Shown here in pieces: positions 43,250-54,281 of a DNA stretch of 64,000 bases. The notes under the pieces were generated by a model. It worked only from the letters and a program-made list of their open reading frames with translations, searched no databases and was not told the origin of the DNA. This DNA is from Agrypnia vestita. Its lineage: Eukaryota; Arthropoda; Insecta; Trichoptera; Phryganeidae. The stretch lies in the NCBI GenBank assembly GCA_016648135.1, contig JADDOH010003994.1, positions 1-64,000 on the forward strand, in the 5' to 3' direction. Every line of letters begins with the position of its first letter. Within the stretch, counting starts at the first letter, position 1. Both the position numbers and the translations under genes were made by a program.

Positions 43250-43605
43250 CGACAGAGTGAGGAATGAATAAATTAGAAGTGAACGTAATGCTGGCTTTAG
43301 TGTGGTAGACAGAATAAAGAAAGGAGTGCTGAGACGGTATGAGCGAGGAAAGGATTGTTAAGAAAGTATATGAGGCGAGTATTGAAGGCAATAGGAATAG
43401 AGGGCGTCCGCGAAAGACCTGGCACCATTAGATACTACAAGTATTTGAGGATGTCCCTGTTAAAAGCCTCAACAACCGTAGAGCCTGCATGAGAAGATGT
43501 ATGAATGTAGCCGAAGCAAAAGCGGTATGCCAAGACAGAATAATATGGCGTTCTATCCTCTCTGCCTACCTCTGCGGGGGGAAAAGCGTGATGGTTAGTT
43601 ATTTA
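43250..43605 (+). pseudogene. LINE 3'-end fragment, GTTAGTTAG-tail family
   Basis: Encodes, with breaks, VRNE, ERIVKKVYEASIEGNRNRGR, PRKTWH and MRRCMNVAEAKAVCQDRI, WRSILSAYLCGG and ends GATGGTTAGTTATTTAGG. It includes more upstream sequence (GGTCGACAGAGTGAGGAATG) than some copies. Confidence 0.8.
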
Positions 43606-43700
43606 GGAAAATTGTCGAAGAGACGAAGACCTGCCAGTGGTAATGATAAGGGTCTGAGTGTCTTAGCCTAGTGAAATAGTAACTTTTTAAGGTACTATAG

Positions 43701-43865
43701 CTAGACCGCATTCAAAAGAATGTGCGCAAAAAATATATTGTGTCGTTACGATGCAAAAATGAACACAAAATAAGTTTTTCTAGCAAGTAAGTAACCCTTT
43801 TTAAACTAAAAAAATATATGTGTTTGGAATTTTGTTTTGAGGCTTGCAATACGGGCTTGCCAGGC
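43701..43865. repeat. Interspersed repeat, second copy of the 36574 family
   Basis: TAGACCGCATTCAAAAGAATG, GTTACGATGCAAAAATGAAC and GAGGCTTGCAATACGGGCTTG match 36574-36720. The perfect hairpin of that copy is lacking. Confidence 0.6.
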
Positions 43866-44400
43866 AACTTACCCCCGCTTTCTTCTCACCGGACAAAGCC
43901 GGGGAATGGTCTCTTGATTGCGGTCGATCTGTAATCAACATTGCCCACGTGTAGCGGCTGCGCCCGCAGTCGCCCATGTGCAGTGAGTGCACAGTTACGC
44001 GAAGGGCTGTGAACTTTATAAACTACAAACGAAATCGCATACCTGGGCGGCGATCCAAGAAATTTAATTGACAACTGTCTCATTTTCCTCTCGCCGAGTT
44101 CGAGTGTTGGGTTTCATTTGTAAAGTAAACCGCTTATATTCAACACGACTGCAGCCTTCGTAGGCCATCGATACTCTATCCGTTTTACGCTGGATTAAAC
44201 ACGCAAGACCGGTTCTATGTAGAATTTAATACTTGAATGGAAGTGGCATTAAGGCTCGCAGATTAAGAAAGCTTCAGTTGCTAAGGATTCACTGTCAGTG
44301 CTTTCTAATCATTATAAATAATATCAACCTCATCTACTTCAGTTGATATAAGCGAAAATGTTTTTGAGTAACTATGTAGTAATGTTAATAATAATAATAA
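43866..44400. other. GC-richer unassigned block
   Basis: 43870-44200 is moderately GC-rich and shows no copy elsewhere in the window (TAGCGGCTGCGCCCGCAGTC, CCTGGGCGGCGATCC). Two overlapping - frames are open for ~65 codons without a domain. Could be regulatory or exonic; not resolvable. Confidence 0.3.
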
Positions 44401-44402
44401 CT

Positions 44403-45182
44403 CCCGATGCTTTATGTAATGCCTTCATAAATCTTGAAAGTTCTGCCAAAACATGGGTCTCATAGTAAACCAGCAGAAGACCAAATACATGGCCGTAGGA
44501 TGCACCCAACCAATCCCAACTCTCTCGTGTGGAAGTCAAAATTTTGAAACGGTACCAAGATTTACATACCTAGGATCCCTGATAACAAGCAACAATAATA
44601 CTATGAGGAGATCCAGAAGCGCGTAGTGAGCGCAAATCGCTGTTTTTTCCGCCTACAAAAGCAGATAAAATCCAGACTGCCGTCCAGAAACACCAAGATA
44701 TTAGTGCACAAAACGCTTATTAGGCCAGTGCTCGCGTACGCAGCTGAGACGTGGGTACTAACTAAGAGGAATGAGCGAGCTCTGGACGTTTTTGAAAGGA
44801 AAATTTTGAGGCGTATCTTCGGACCGGTTCTAGAAAATGGACTGTGGCGCAGATGTTACAACAATGAGCTCTATACTCTATTTAAGAAGCCAAACGTCAC
44901 AAAATGTGTAAAACTGGGAAGACTTCGGTGGCTGGGTCATGTGGAGAGAATGTCCGAGCATCAAGCACCAAAGTCCCTGCTGAACTCAAGGCCAATAGGG
45001 CGAAGGAGCTTAGGAAGGCCGAAACTAAGATGGAGTGACAACGTCCTCAAAGATATCTCTGCCTTAGAGCTTCGAAACTGGAGAGAGTTGGCACTAGACC
45101 GAGATGAGTGGAGGAAAATTATTGAGGAGGCCAAGACCCATCAAGGATTGTAGTGCTAAGAATGATGATGATGATGATGATT
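44403..45182 (+). pseudogene. LINE reverse transcriptase C-terminal fragment with TGA-repeat tail
   Basis: In at least three frames: DALCNAFINLES, then MGLIVNQQKTKYMAVGC and VPRFTYLGSLITSNNN, then (44626-45153) EIQKRVVSANRCFFRLQ, LVHKTLIRPVLAYAAETW, CVKLGRLRWLGHVERMSE, LGRPKLRWSDN and a final EEAKTHQGL. The K.KYM, YLGS and TLI.P.L.Y..E.W blocks are the standard reverse transcriptase C-terminus of RTE-like insect LINEs. One-base shifts occur near 44450 and 44602. It ends GAA(TGATGA)n, the tandem 3' tail of such elements. The endonuclease and catalytic YADD are missing. Confidence 0.85.
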
Positions 45183-45424
45183 CAAATTATTTTGAGAACT
45201 ACAAGCTATAAAATAAAGTAGAAAAAAACGATTTTTTTAAACATCAAGATGGTGTAACCCCCATTATGCAGTGATAAAATCGATATTCTATTCTAAAATT
45301 GCATTTGAACTAAATGGGTCAAATAGTTTAAAATAGTTTATCCCTCAATTTTCTGCACTAAAAGGTTTTAAACCTTGTTAGAGCAGGCAGACTGGCTCTG
45401 AGTGCCAACAGATATTTTATTCAT

Positions 45425-45740
45425 AACCAGCTGAGCCGCGCGGCTTCATACGCGTGGATTTTTAGGAACTTTTTGTCATATTTTATCAATTTGTGTATTA
45501 ACCTTAACATATAGATAAATATTGTCCGAGAGTTTTTTATAGAACTTTTTGAGTTCTACAACTTTTCCCTAGAAAGTATTTAAATATCTCTTACTGTTAA
45601 GGCAGCGTTCATAATAAACGCATCGCTCTGCAATTTTTCGTCGACTTTAGTTGTAAAATAGGTCACCACGAAAAGCTCTTTTAATTTAAAGAAATAATAT
45701 ATAGCCTATGTTCACTCTGAAAGCTCATTCTAAATATTGG
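45425..45740. repeat. Interspersed repeat P, copy 3 (uninterrupted)
   Basis: Same block order as 2166-2500: GCGCGGCTTCATACGCGTGG, AACATATAGATAAATATTG, AACTTTTTGAGTTCTACAAC, CGCATCGCTC and AGGTCACCACGAAAA. It provides the empty site for the solo LTR at 41128-41712. Confidence 0.65.
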
Positions 45741-45867
45741 TGGATGGAAAGAGAGATAATAATTCCAAATGGAACATACAACCTCAGAGAAAATGTAGGT
45801 TTCCTCAACCATAAAACTCACAAAACAGCCAAAACGTAGATGATGCGTATTTCCCTATTAAACTGTT

Positions 45868-46110
45868 TGTAGAGAGAATGTGTCTCCCATAAACCTGCAA
45901 ATAGAGAGTAGATGCATAACTCCCTGTAGGTAGAGAGAATGTGTCTCCCATAAACCTGCAAATAGAGAGTAGATGCACAACCCCCTGTAAAACTGTAGGC
46001 AGAGAGAATGTGTCTCCCATAAACCTGCAAGTAGAGAGTAGATGCACAACTCCCTGTAAAACTGTAGGCAGAGAGAATGTGTCTCCTATAAATCTGCAAA
46101 CAGAGAGAAC
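45868..46110. repeat. Minisatellite, ~69-bp unit, about 3.5 copies
   Basis: Unit GAGAGAATGTGTCTCCCATA-AACCTGCAAATAGAGAGTAG-ATGCACAACTCCCTGTAAAA-CTGTAGGCA. First unit 61 bp (8-bp deletion), next two 69 bp, last truncated. 69 is divisible by three, so all frames on the - strand stay open; these frames are artefacts of the repeat. Confidence 0.9.
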
Positions 46111-46490
46111 AAAGCACACGACTCGTGAGGTCAGTAAGCTCGGCTGAGCACCGATTGACCGACGAGGTTTAGTTATGGTAATAAAGTTGGCAAGTAGCTA
46201 CGCCGCTCTGAACACCACGTGTCAACGAAATGTTTCAATGCCAAGTGTGCGATACAAAACGCAATTGACTTTTCTTTTGCCCACTGAGCAACGTGAGCCA
46301 CACGTGTCGCCAGCACTTTGCCGATAGCATTATTCAAATTAATTCATTTCGTACTTCGTTATAAAAGCATCGTGCCAACATTATAACAATTAATTATTTG
46401 CGTGCATCGCTATAAAAACTATGCGCTTCATTCGTTTCGAATAACGATAACCTAATATGTAGTTTGGTATCGAATTTCATATCGGTTTGG
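46111..46490. other. Intergenic DNA, nothing recognised
   Basis: Non-repetitive in the window; short GC-richer stretch with CACGTG words at ~46217 and ~46300. No frame with a domain. Confidence 0.35.
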
Positions 46491-46494
46491 TCAT

Positions 46495-46735
46495 GTGAAC
46501 GAGGAAAGGATGGTTAAGAAAATATATGAGGCGAGTGTTGAAGGCAACAGGAATAGACGGTGTCCGTACGTACTGGCACGATCAGGCCGCAAAAAAAGTA
46601 GAAAATGTATGAGAAGATGTATGAATGTGGCCGAAGCAAAAGTGGTATGCCAGGATAGAAGAGTGTGGCGTTAAATCTGCCTATTCTCTCTGCCTACCCC
46701 AGCGGGGAGACGGCGTGATGGTTAGTTAGTTAGTA
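46495..46735 (+). pseudogene. LINE 3'-end fragment, GTTAGTTAG-tail family
   Basis: NEERMVKKIYEASVEGNRNR, then a broken section, MRRCMNVAEAKVVCQDRRVW and GGGGAGACGGCGTGATGGTT AGTTAGTTAG. The middle is deleted relative to other copies. Confidence 0.8.
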
Positions 46736-46739
46736 TCGA

Positions 46740-47220
46740 ATACCACACCAGTATTATTTTAAACTTATAAAATTATTTTATTTAAATAATTTTCAGGTAT
46801 GTAAATGATATGTGTCTACTTTCGTAGCTTTTAAATCGATCACTAAATTCGCAGCTGCATATAGATTCATAACATGCATATAAATAATTCTACCTCTTAT
46901 TTTAATTTTTAATGTCAAAAACATATTACCCTAACTAATTACATTATTATTTTATTATTTATTAATTAACAATAGATACATTAACAGAATATATAGATTG
47001 TTTAAAGAGAAAAAAACAATAACAAGTAATGACATAAAGAGAAATGAAAATACTTCAAATATAGATACAAATATATAAAGTAAATATAATATAAATTAAA
47101 AGCAAGTATGTATGACTAGGTATGACAAATGAATTTTCAAAGTAATCTCATCAATTTTCATTTCCAAAGGGCATTTATACACTCGTATTGTGTTATGCTT
47201 CCCACTTTATAAAAATTATT
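46740..47220. other. AT-rich intergenic DNA
   Basis: No recognisable feature. Confidence 0.45.
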
Positions 47221-47470
47221 AATTTATAAAGCGCCATGTTCGTAAAATTTCACATCGAGGGCGCTTACATAAAGTCTGTACGTCAAACTAAATATATTTC
47301 TAGTATTTTCATAATATTTTTTATCTTTTTTAGATAAAGTCACTTCACCCTTATCATTATGACAGATAATAGATGACTTTGATATTCTATCTACCAATGG
47401 CGAAAGTGACAACTTACAACTCATTGTTACAAACACTAAATGTGTTAATTGAGAAGTTGTTTTCATACTA
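47221..47470 (-). repeat. LINE-like 3' end with hairpin; open 80-codon frame of unknown origin
   Basis: The - strand 47275-47221 reads GCGCCCTCGATGTGAAATTT...AACATGGCGCTTTATAAAT, the same terminal hairpin as 31285 and 18868. The frame upstream (47466-47224) runs through it (ending YEHGAL), so it is probably LINE-derived; I recognise no domain in it. Confidence 0.45.
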
Positions 47471-47635
47471 CGTTACTTGCCAACTCACGGTTGTTATTTG
47501 TAATCATATGATGTTATCTCAATCGATATCTGTCATGTTCATTCTATGAAAAACCTGTAGATTTAATAAAATATAAATAGATGTATCCTGGCACAACCTG
47601 TCGTGTATTACTTAATGGTTTTTGTTAACTAACTA

Positions 47636-48165
47636 ATTAACCACCACGCCGTTTCTCCGCAGGGGTAGGCAGAGAGGATAGAACGCGATATTCTTCTATC
47701 TTGGCTCACCATTTTTGCTTCGGCTACATTCCTACATCTTCTCGTACAAGTTCTACGGTTATTGAGGCTTTTAACAGAGCCATCCTCAAATACTTGTAGT
47801 GTCTGATCGTGCCAGGTCTTTCGCGGACGCCCTCTTTTCCGGTTGCCTTCAACACTCGCCTCATATATTTTCTTAAGTAACCATCCTTTCCTCGCTCATA
47901 CGTTCCACATGACCAAACCATCTCAGCGCTCCTTTCTTTATTCTATCAGACTACAGTCAGCATTACATTTACGTCTAATTTGTTCATTCCTCACTCTATG
48001 GACCAAAGATATTCAACACAAGCGTCTTAGTGACCGCATTTCCACCGCATTCGGTCTACTTTCATTCCTTATTTGCCAATTCCAGGCTTCACTTCCATAC
48101 ATCAGGGTTGGCACTAGAACGTCATTATGTACCGCTAGTCTTGATTGTTATTGGCCATAATTGCA
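47636..48165 (-). pseudogene. LINE 3'-end fragment, GTTAGTTAG-tail family (longest copy)
   Basis: The + strand begins CTAACTAACTAATTAACCACC and contains inverse coding for GETAW-end, RRTCMRRCRN-like and KGGVRERPGTIRH-type stretches, continuing ~500 bp to the reverse transcriptase C-terminal TSLMYGSEAWNWQIRNES-type region (+ strand TTGCCAATTCCAGGCTTCAC, CATACATCAGGGTTGG). Frame-broken. Confidence 0.75.
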
Positions 48166-48194
48166 TTTAGAGCACCATTAACTTTGTTTTTGGT

Positions 48195-48560
48195 GCTATA
48201 ATATTATGACATAGCGGTGACCGAGTATTCCATAGACGTGTGATTCGTATAATAAGTCACGAAAAGTAAAGTTTTATCATCTCCCTAACGCGCCATATTT
48301 ATTTCATCTGTCGCGGACTGAGAAGATCGCATTGATAATCGATACTAGCCGCGAATGACATAAGCATGCTCATAATAAGCAAGAGCTGTTCACACATGCT
48401 CAAATGACACCCCTTCTCACGGTGAATGATATTAGCATGCTCATAAATCAACCGGCTGTTGATTTTTGGGCATGCCACTAATGAGCATGCTTATTACTAG
48501 CAATGTGCGTACACACATACCACTAATAAAAAGGTCTAATAATCATGTGTATCAGTACCT
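48195..48560 (-). mobile_element. Harbinger-like element with MADF remnant, copy 2 (5' part missing)
   Basis: Matches 27520-27917 in order: GTGACCGAGTATTCCA, TCACGAAAAGTAA.GTTTTATC, TCGCGGACTGAGAAGATCGC, TAAGCATGCTCATAA, GGGCATGCCACTAATGAGCA. Ends CATGTGTATCAGTACCT followed by TTA. The MADF frame is broken by stops (GDDKTLLFVTYY still readable on the - strand). Confidence 0.75.
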
Positions 48561-48974
48561 TTATTGAAACGCAAATTTGACTGGGGTCCCGTCTGTACCC
48601 CGCTCCGGTTTCCAGAGGTTAATTTACATAAAATTTAACTGGATTTGTTTGTTATGAAATTCTTATCAACTCCGTATCTAATTTATGTACACAACTACTT
48701 AAATAAATAATCCGGTTACGATTTTCGGTACACATTTCTGAGATGTATTTTTACAACAGGATGAAAAAATTCTGCGCGGAAAGTGAGTAGGTAGTTTGTG
48801 ATTTTTGAACAATAAAAGTCTGTGGATTAAAAATAGATATCACTCATGATTTCCGGGCTTCCTTTGGCCAGACGGCATGTGACGCGTAAAAACAGAAGTT
48901 TCCGTGTGTCGGCAGACAGATACATGTGCACATATTATGCTGAATGAGTACCGCTTCGCTTCTTATAGACTAAG

Positions 48975-49095
48975 AGCCAGAGGCCGCCAGTATATAGTGT
49001 AGTATCGAACCTGAAATATCTTCTGTAGATGTAGGTAAGATGGATTGGATATTGTGACATTTGAGTTCGGGGGATTTTGGCAGATAATACAGGTA
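48975..49095. repeat. Repeat shared with 37615-37720
   Basis: AGTATCGAACCTGAA, ATATTGTGACATTTGAGTTC and GGGGGATTTTGGCAGATA parallel 37650-37720. Probably LINE-derived. Confidence 0.45.
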
Positions 49096-49611
49096 CAAAA
49101 AATGTGTACGTAAAACGAAAACCTGACATTTTAATATGGTTAACGGAATAGTACTATACACGTATAAATAATTGCCAGACTTATCGCGGGTTATTTATTC
49201 CGCCAGGAGCTTTCAAGCTTTGTTAATAATCAATGCATTTACCTTATAGAAACAAATCTGAATTTTATATATTATTTTTTCGGATCTTTAACAATAGTTC
49301 CTGATATTTTAAAGTTTTATTTACACTTTTTTGAAATACTGAAATACCAAAATGTTTTTCACGATGTGCAAAAAATGTTTTTCACGATGTCACAATCGTA
49401 AACTTACTGGACTGATTATAATGACAGCTATTGTACCGATTCGCGCATGTAGAATGGCGTGCCTCGATTCGACATTTTCGACCAGTGTCAAAAATTTTAT
49501 TCTGTTTTCCGTATCATGAATTATATACGATTTCAATTTTGTTATAGGTATCTTTGTTATAGGAGGACTGTGTGTAATATCGTTTTATAGCTTCTAGACA
49601 CACAGTTTTAT

Positions 49612-50115
49612 TTTTGTACGGCCGTTTCCCCGTGGGGATAGGCAGAGAGGATAGAGAGCCACACTCTTCTGCCTTGACGTACAACTCTCGCCTCATCCAC
49701 ATTCATACATCTTCGCATGCAATCTCGCCAGTTGTTGAGGCTTCTAACGGGACCATCTTCCAGTATCTGGTTAATCTGGTCGCGCCGCGTCTTCCGCGGT
49801 CGCCCTCTCTTTCTGGCGCCATCAACACTTGCATTATATATCTTTCTTACCATTCTTTCCTCACTCGTTCGTTCAATACGCCCAAACCATCTGAGCGACC
49901 CTTTTTTAATTCTATTAATTATGCTAAGATCAGCTTTACATTCATTCCTAATATCTGCATTCTTTACTCTATCATAAATTGATTTTCACACATACGTCTG
50001 AGGGATCTCATCTCCACTGCATTCAATCTACTTTCGTCACTCTTCTGCCAGCCGCAGGCTTCGCTTCCACACGTCAGTGTTGGTACCAGAATTCCATTAT
50101 GAATGCTAGTAAAAT
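49612..50115 (-). pseudogene. LINE 3'-end fragment, GTTAGTTAG-tail family
   Basis: The - strand frame 49853-49608 encodes KIYNASVDGARKRGRPRKTR, RDQINQILEDGPVRSLNNWR and CMRRCMNVDEARVVRQGRRV then WLSILSAYPHGE, the cleanest reading of the family's C-terminus. Upstream coding extends to ~50110 with breaks (CTTCCACACGTCAGTGTTGG). No GTTA tail at the very end. Confidence 0.85.
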
Positions 50116-50667
50116 AAGACTTCTACCGCTAGAAAAAAACCGATTTAGTATGAGTAAGATTCAGACAGCCACGCTGGATTAGCATTGTGATTGGCTGATT
50201 TCATTTTAGGGAGATTAGAAACTTATACTGTGTGTATTTTGGAAATAACTCTGATTTTCAAAGTCAATGGTTTTAATTTAAGTTTCAATTGCGAGATACA
50301 ATGCGCCACGCATGTAGCCGACAAAAAATATACAAAACTGATCGTTTAACTCAAATAATCCGAAAATCGCTTTAGGGGATTTTGAAATTAGACGTTCCTT
50401 GCAAGCGTCATCACACTTTGGCCATAATAGTTTGCGATAACGCTCCTTATCGCCTTATTTACTTTGGTAGCGCGTGGTTTTATGTTTGTAGCGTTTAATG
50501 TGGATAATTTTGTGTTTATGTGGTAACTGAAATTTTCCAACATCAACGTAGTAACACACATTTTCTAATAAATAAAATACCAGATACAACAGATGTTGTT
50601 ATGATGATACTGTATTATATGATGTTATTAAAATAAAGCAGATAAAAGTGTTATTAAAGGATAAAAG
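50116..50667. other. Intergenic DNA, nothing recognised
   Basis: No frames with domains, RNA genes or element ends seen. Confidence 0.35.
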
Positions 50668-51142
50668 AAAGTAACCCATAAAAACCAATTTTACTCCCTT
50701 TCTTTGTAAAATATAACAACAATTAAAGACGAATTAAAACATATAACATAACACTAAACTTACAGTAGTTTAATGTATTTCTAAAATGTCAGATGTTTTG
50801 AGCTTTGATAAGACACTTCATGCTTTGAAGAATAAATTCTAAAAACATTTGTCAGTCAATTTAGATTTTCGACATTCGTAGTGAAGTACCTATTATGTAT
50901 ACCGACGGAGTAATTCAAATTTAGAAAATATTCCGCGACGTTATCGGGCCGCCGTTGCTAATCAAACTTTTCTAATGATTCCAATTTGAAAAAAACCAAT
51001 AAAATTTCTAAAAATCCGAAATTATACTATAATTATTAATTTATTTTAACGAAAATTTGATAGATCTTCTTGATCATCGTTTTTTCACCCGGCAAGCCAG
51101 CAAGCAAGCAGACGCCACGAGTTAATATAAAGAGAGTAAACT
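50668..51142. repeat. Interspersed repeat Y, copy 3
   Basis: Runs in parallel with 19932-20435 over almost the whole length with few substitutions. It ends CCACGAGTTAATATAAAGAGAGTAAA. Confidence 0.7.
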
Positions 51143-51214
51143 GACTTCTTCAAGCTCTGAAAAAACCTTCAAAAGGTCCTCTGCGCGAATAGACACGTTT
51201 TACTAAGCGAGTTA

Positions 51215-51340
51215 GAGAGCGTCCATAAACCACGTGGCCAGGTCGGGGGGGAGGGGGTTAGGTTGAATGCTACGCTGGGCAACGTTCGAGGAGGGGGGGG
51301 GGGGGCTGGGAGGGTCAGAGTCGAGCTACGCAATTCTTTC
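51215..51340. mobile_element. MITE end (GCGTCCATAAAC family) with poly-G tracts, copy 3
   Basis: The TTA flank (51212-51214) is followed by GAGAGCGTCCATAAACCACG. Then GGTCGGGGGGGAGGGGG and a run of 14 G near 51293. The second terminus is absent, so truncated. Confidence 0.65.
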
Positions 51341-51545
51341 ATTTATTTTATTTGACACACTTAAGGGCCATAAGGCCCGAAAGGTCGTAACAACACGGCA
51401 TAACACCCCAGTAAACACAAACTTGAAGATTAAATATTCCTTTTAAAATCTGACAATTTAGAATACTCTTTGTCATGTGTATTCAGTGTACGTGTACAGG
51501 AAAGGTGTAGAGATAAATCAAATAGACAAATCGCATAATGTGCGT

Positions 51546-51965
51546 TAGGGATGGGTAAAAAATATCGATATTTATCATCGATATTTTTCGATATATCAAA
51601 TATTTTAAAAAAATTTTCGAGTATCAAATTAGTATCTTTTTCGATATTTTTTTCCCGATATATCGATATATATATATATATATTTTTTTTTGGTCACCGA
51701 TATTTTTTCCCCGGTATATCGATATATTTTTTTCCATATTTTGATATTTTTATTCCGATATATCGATATATTATTCCTGGCGACCCTTTTTTTTGGTCGC
51801 CAAAAACTTTTTTCCCTTACTTTTGTTACATTTTTGGAAAAAATAATATCGAAAAATATCGTTATATTTTTCTCGATTATTTTAAAAAAGTATCGATTAT
51901 TTTCGATACTTTTTTAAAATATCGAATCGATATATATCGATATTTTTTTCATTTACCCATCCCTA
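51546..51965. mobile_element. hAT-like MITE with TATCGATA arrays, copy B
   Basis: 420 bp, ends TAGGGATGGGTAAA and inverted TTTACCCATCCCTA. Flanked by a perfect 8-bp duplication ATGTGCGT (51538-51545, 51966-51973), diagnostic of hAT-type insertion. The interior is TATCGATA/ATATCGATATAT repeats with TTTTTTTTGGTCGCC / GGTCACC words. Sister of 29839-30356. Confidence 0.9.
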
Positions 51966-52356
51966 ATGTGCGTGGAGACAACATGGACGACTGAATAGAG
52001 GCATGCGAACATCTTTTAGAATTTCGAGTACATATATTAGGTACATTCAAACCGAAGAGAAAAAGAACCTGTCCAGAGGGCAGGTAGCAAGACCGACCCT
52101 TACACGCCCAAATGGTTTCAATGGTTTGTCTGAAATGGGGGGGACTAAAACGGAATAATGAAATCATATTTTTATCTATTACGTTACTATTCGTCAGAAT
52201 ACAGTTTCTTTATAATTCAAACAAATTTGAGAAATTGCTTATAAATAAAAACAAAAAAAAAGATAAAATAAAATTATAAAATAAAATTATTCTATATTTA
52301 TAGATAAAACTTTATAAACAAAAAAATTTATCTACCAAAAAATGTAATCACCACTC

Positions 52357-52398
52357 GAATCGAATCGTGAATCGAATCGTGAATCGAATCGTGAATCG
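52357..52398. repeat. 12-bp tandem repeat GAATCGAATCGT
   Basis: Three and a half head-to-tail copies. Confidence 0.85.
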
Positions 52399-52486
52399 CG
52401 TCCGGAACTGGCCGGTAGTTAAGATTCAACGATATTATAATTTTATAAATATAGCAATGAACATTTTCTAATTCCGAGATCATCAA

Positions 52487-53056
52487 ATTGCCGTATTGCC
52501 ATAATCCCCGTATACCGTGGACCTTTCAAGACAAAGTAATTGACTCACTGACTAAACTGACCAGCCTATTCCACAAAATACACGAAATCACACCGAAGAC
52601 CGTAAAAATTCTGATGTACCAGGCGTACGTCAAGAGTAGAATAGGATATTTGATACCCTTCTGGGGAACCGGAAACAAAACCAACCTAAACAGACTCCAA
52701 CGACAGCAAAACAAAATACTAAAAATGGTCTATGATCTGAAATACCGGACACCAACTGAAACTGTATAACACAACAATTAAACATCGAAAGCATTACAAA
52801 AATCGAAACACTTGAAATCAATTGGCGAAATATGTGACGAAGACATAAAATTACACAAAATACACGAAAAACACCAACACAATACTATAATGACTCAAAA
52901 CTATCACATAACACATGCCAAAACAAAAACAGGACAATCCCGACTAATTTGCAACGGATTAAAACTATACAACGACTTGCCACAACAGACCAAACAACTG
53001 ACCACTGACAAATTCAAAACAGATGTGACAAAAATGCTAAAACTCGGCCAACTATA
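52487..53056 (+). pseudogene. LINE reverse transcriptase C-terminal fragment (CR1/jockey-like)
   Basis: Two frames: 52488-52769 with DSLTKLTSLFHKIHEITPKT, VKILMYQAYVKSRIGYLIPF and NLNRLQRQQNKILKMVYDLK, then 52812-53057 with IGEICDEDIKLHKIHEKHQH, SRLICNGLKLYNDLPQQTKQ and a stop. The Y.A.V.S.I.Y.I..WG and L.RLQ..Q...LK..Y blocks are the thumb/C-terminal region of jockey/CR1-type reverse transcriptase. A frame break near 52770 kills it. The A-rich codon use differs from the GTTAGTTAG LINE family. A 3' region runs to ~53590. Confidence 0.8.
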
Positions 53057-53597
53057 AAAAAATGACTTTGTATCTAAATTATATTATTATTATATTCCTA
53101 TATTAAATCACGTAAAAATGTTATCCATAAACCTTTTAGGTTTCTATTATATTTTAAATAAAAATAAAATAATAAGAAATCTGGAGTTCTTTCGAATAAG
53201 CCAGCATTCTAATAATGTTGGTTATTTTTCTCCCATCATAAAAATGTGTCGTCCATATAAAATACAATATAATGCTGTACTTGCTGGTATTTTTGCAGAT
53301 ACCCTATCATCACTCAATAAGTCACTCCTACACAACATTCAAATTCTTGACAAAACCTGAGCCCATAAAACACATTAAATCAATTATTTATTAACATTAT
53401 ATGATCACACTACGTTGATACAGTAAATATACCTACATACACATATTACGCTTGTAGCTAGAGCAGGCCGATGACACTTGTCAGTGGGCTGAGTTTTAAA
53501 TAATAATCTATTGTTTTTTTTATGCATTTTATACCTAGTATTCTGTTAATAGTAAAATAAAAATTATTCCTAGCTTACATTATTACAGCATTATGAC

Positions 53598-54281
53598 TAG
53601 TGTTGTACCGCATGTGGGTTCTGCCGAATGTCGAATTCGGCCGAATGTTCGGTTTAAATATGTGCCGAAGTTGATATTCGGCTAAATTTCGCGCGCTTTT
53701 GCCCGATAAACAGGTCAGATCACCATCACGAATACACGTGTAATTGTTTATTGACTGTGAGTTTTTTAATTAATTAAGCGGCACAACGTAGTTCTGGATA
53801 GTTGTTATAGAATATTATATATTAAAATTGATTATTTTATTTTATTAAAGCATATATATTGTTGATAATTAAGTGGTTTCTTTTCTAGAGAATAAAAAAC
53901 ATGATCCATTCACACGTTACTACCTATTTACTTATAAATCAACATTTTGTCTAGATTTTATTTTAAATTAAATTTCTTTACATTTTTCCACTTCTTATTT
54001 ATTTAATACATACTTATTTAATATTTACAAATGCGAAAGTTTAGATGGTTGCATGGATGTTTGTTACTCAATGACGCCAGAACTAACAGACTAAATGGAT
54101 ATGGATGAAATTTGGCACAGAGATAGGTTATTGTCTGGAGAAGCACAAAGAATACTTTTTATCCCAGTAATAGGTTTCTGTAGAATGAAGCTAGTTAATT
54201 AATAAGCTACCGAAGTTCGGTAAAAGTTGCCGAATTCGGCTATACCGAATGTGAAACGAATTTCGGTGCATCTCTAATAAA
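53598..54281. mobile_element. hAT-like MITE (GATGCACCGA type)
   Basis: The left end TAGTGTTGTACCG...GAATTCGGCCGAATGTTCGG and the right end CCGAATTCGG...TTTCGGTGCATCTCTA are inverted. ATTATGAC occurs immediately left (53590-53597) and at 54282-54289, 5 bp beyond the right TIR, probably the 8-bp duplication. A Helitron-like fragment (GCGAAAGTTTAGATGG, GGATATGGATGAAATTTGGC) lies inside at ~54030-54180. Confidence 0.65.

Noticed and set aside
45805..46119. Overlapping - strand frames of 63-104 codons with internal amino-acid repeats
   Set aside because: They are produced by the 69-bp minisatellite, whose period keeps all frames open; no domain or splice context.
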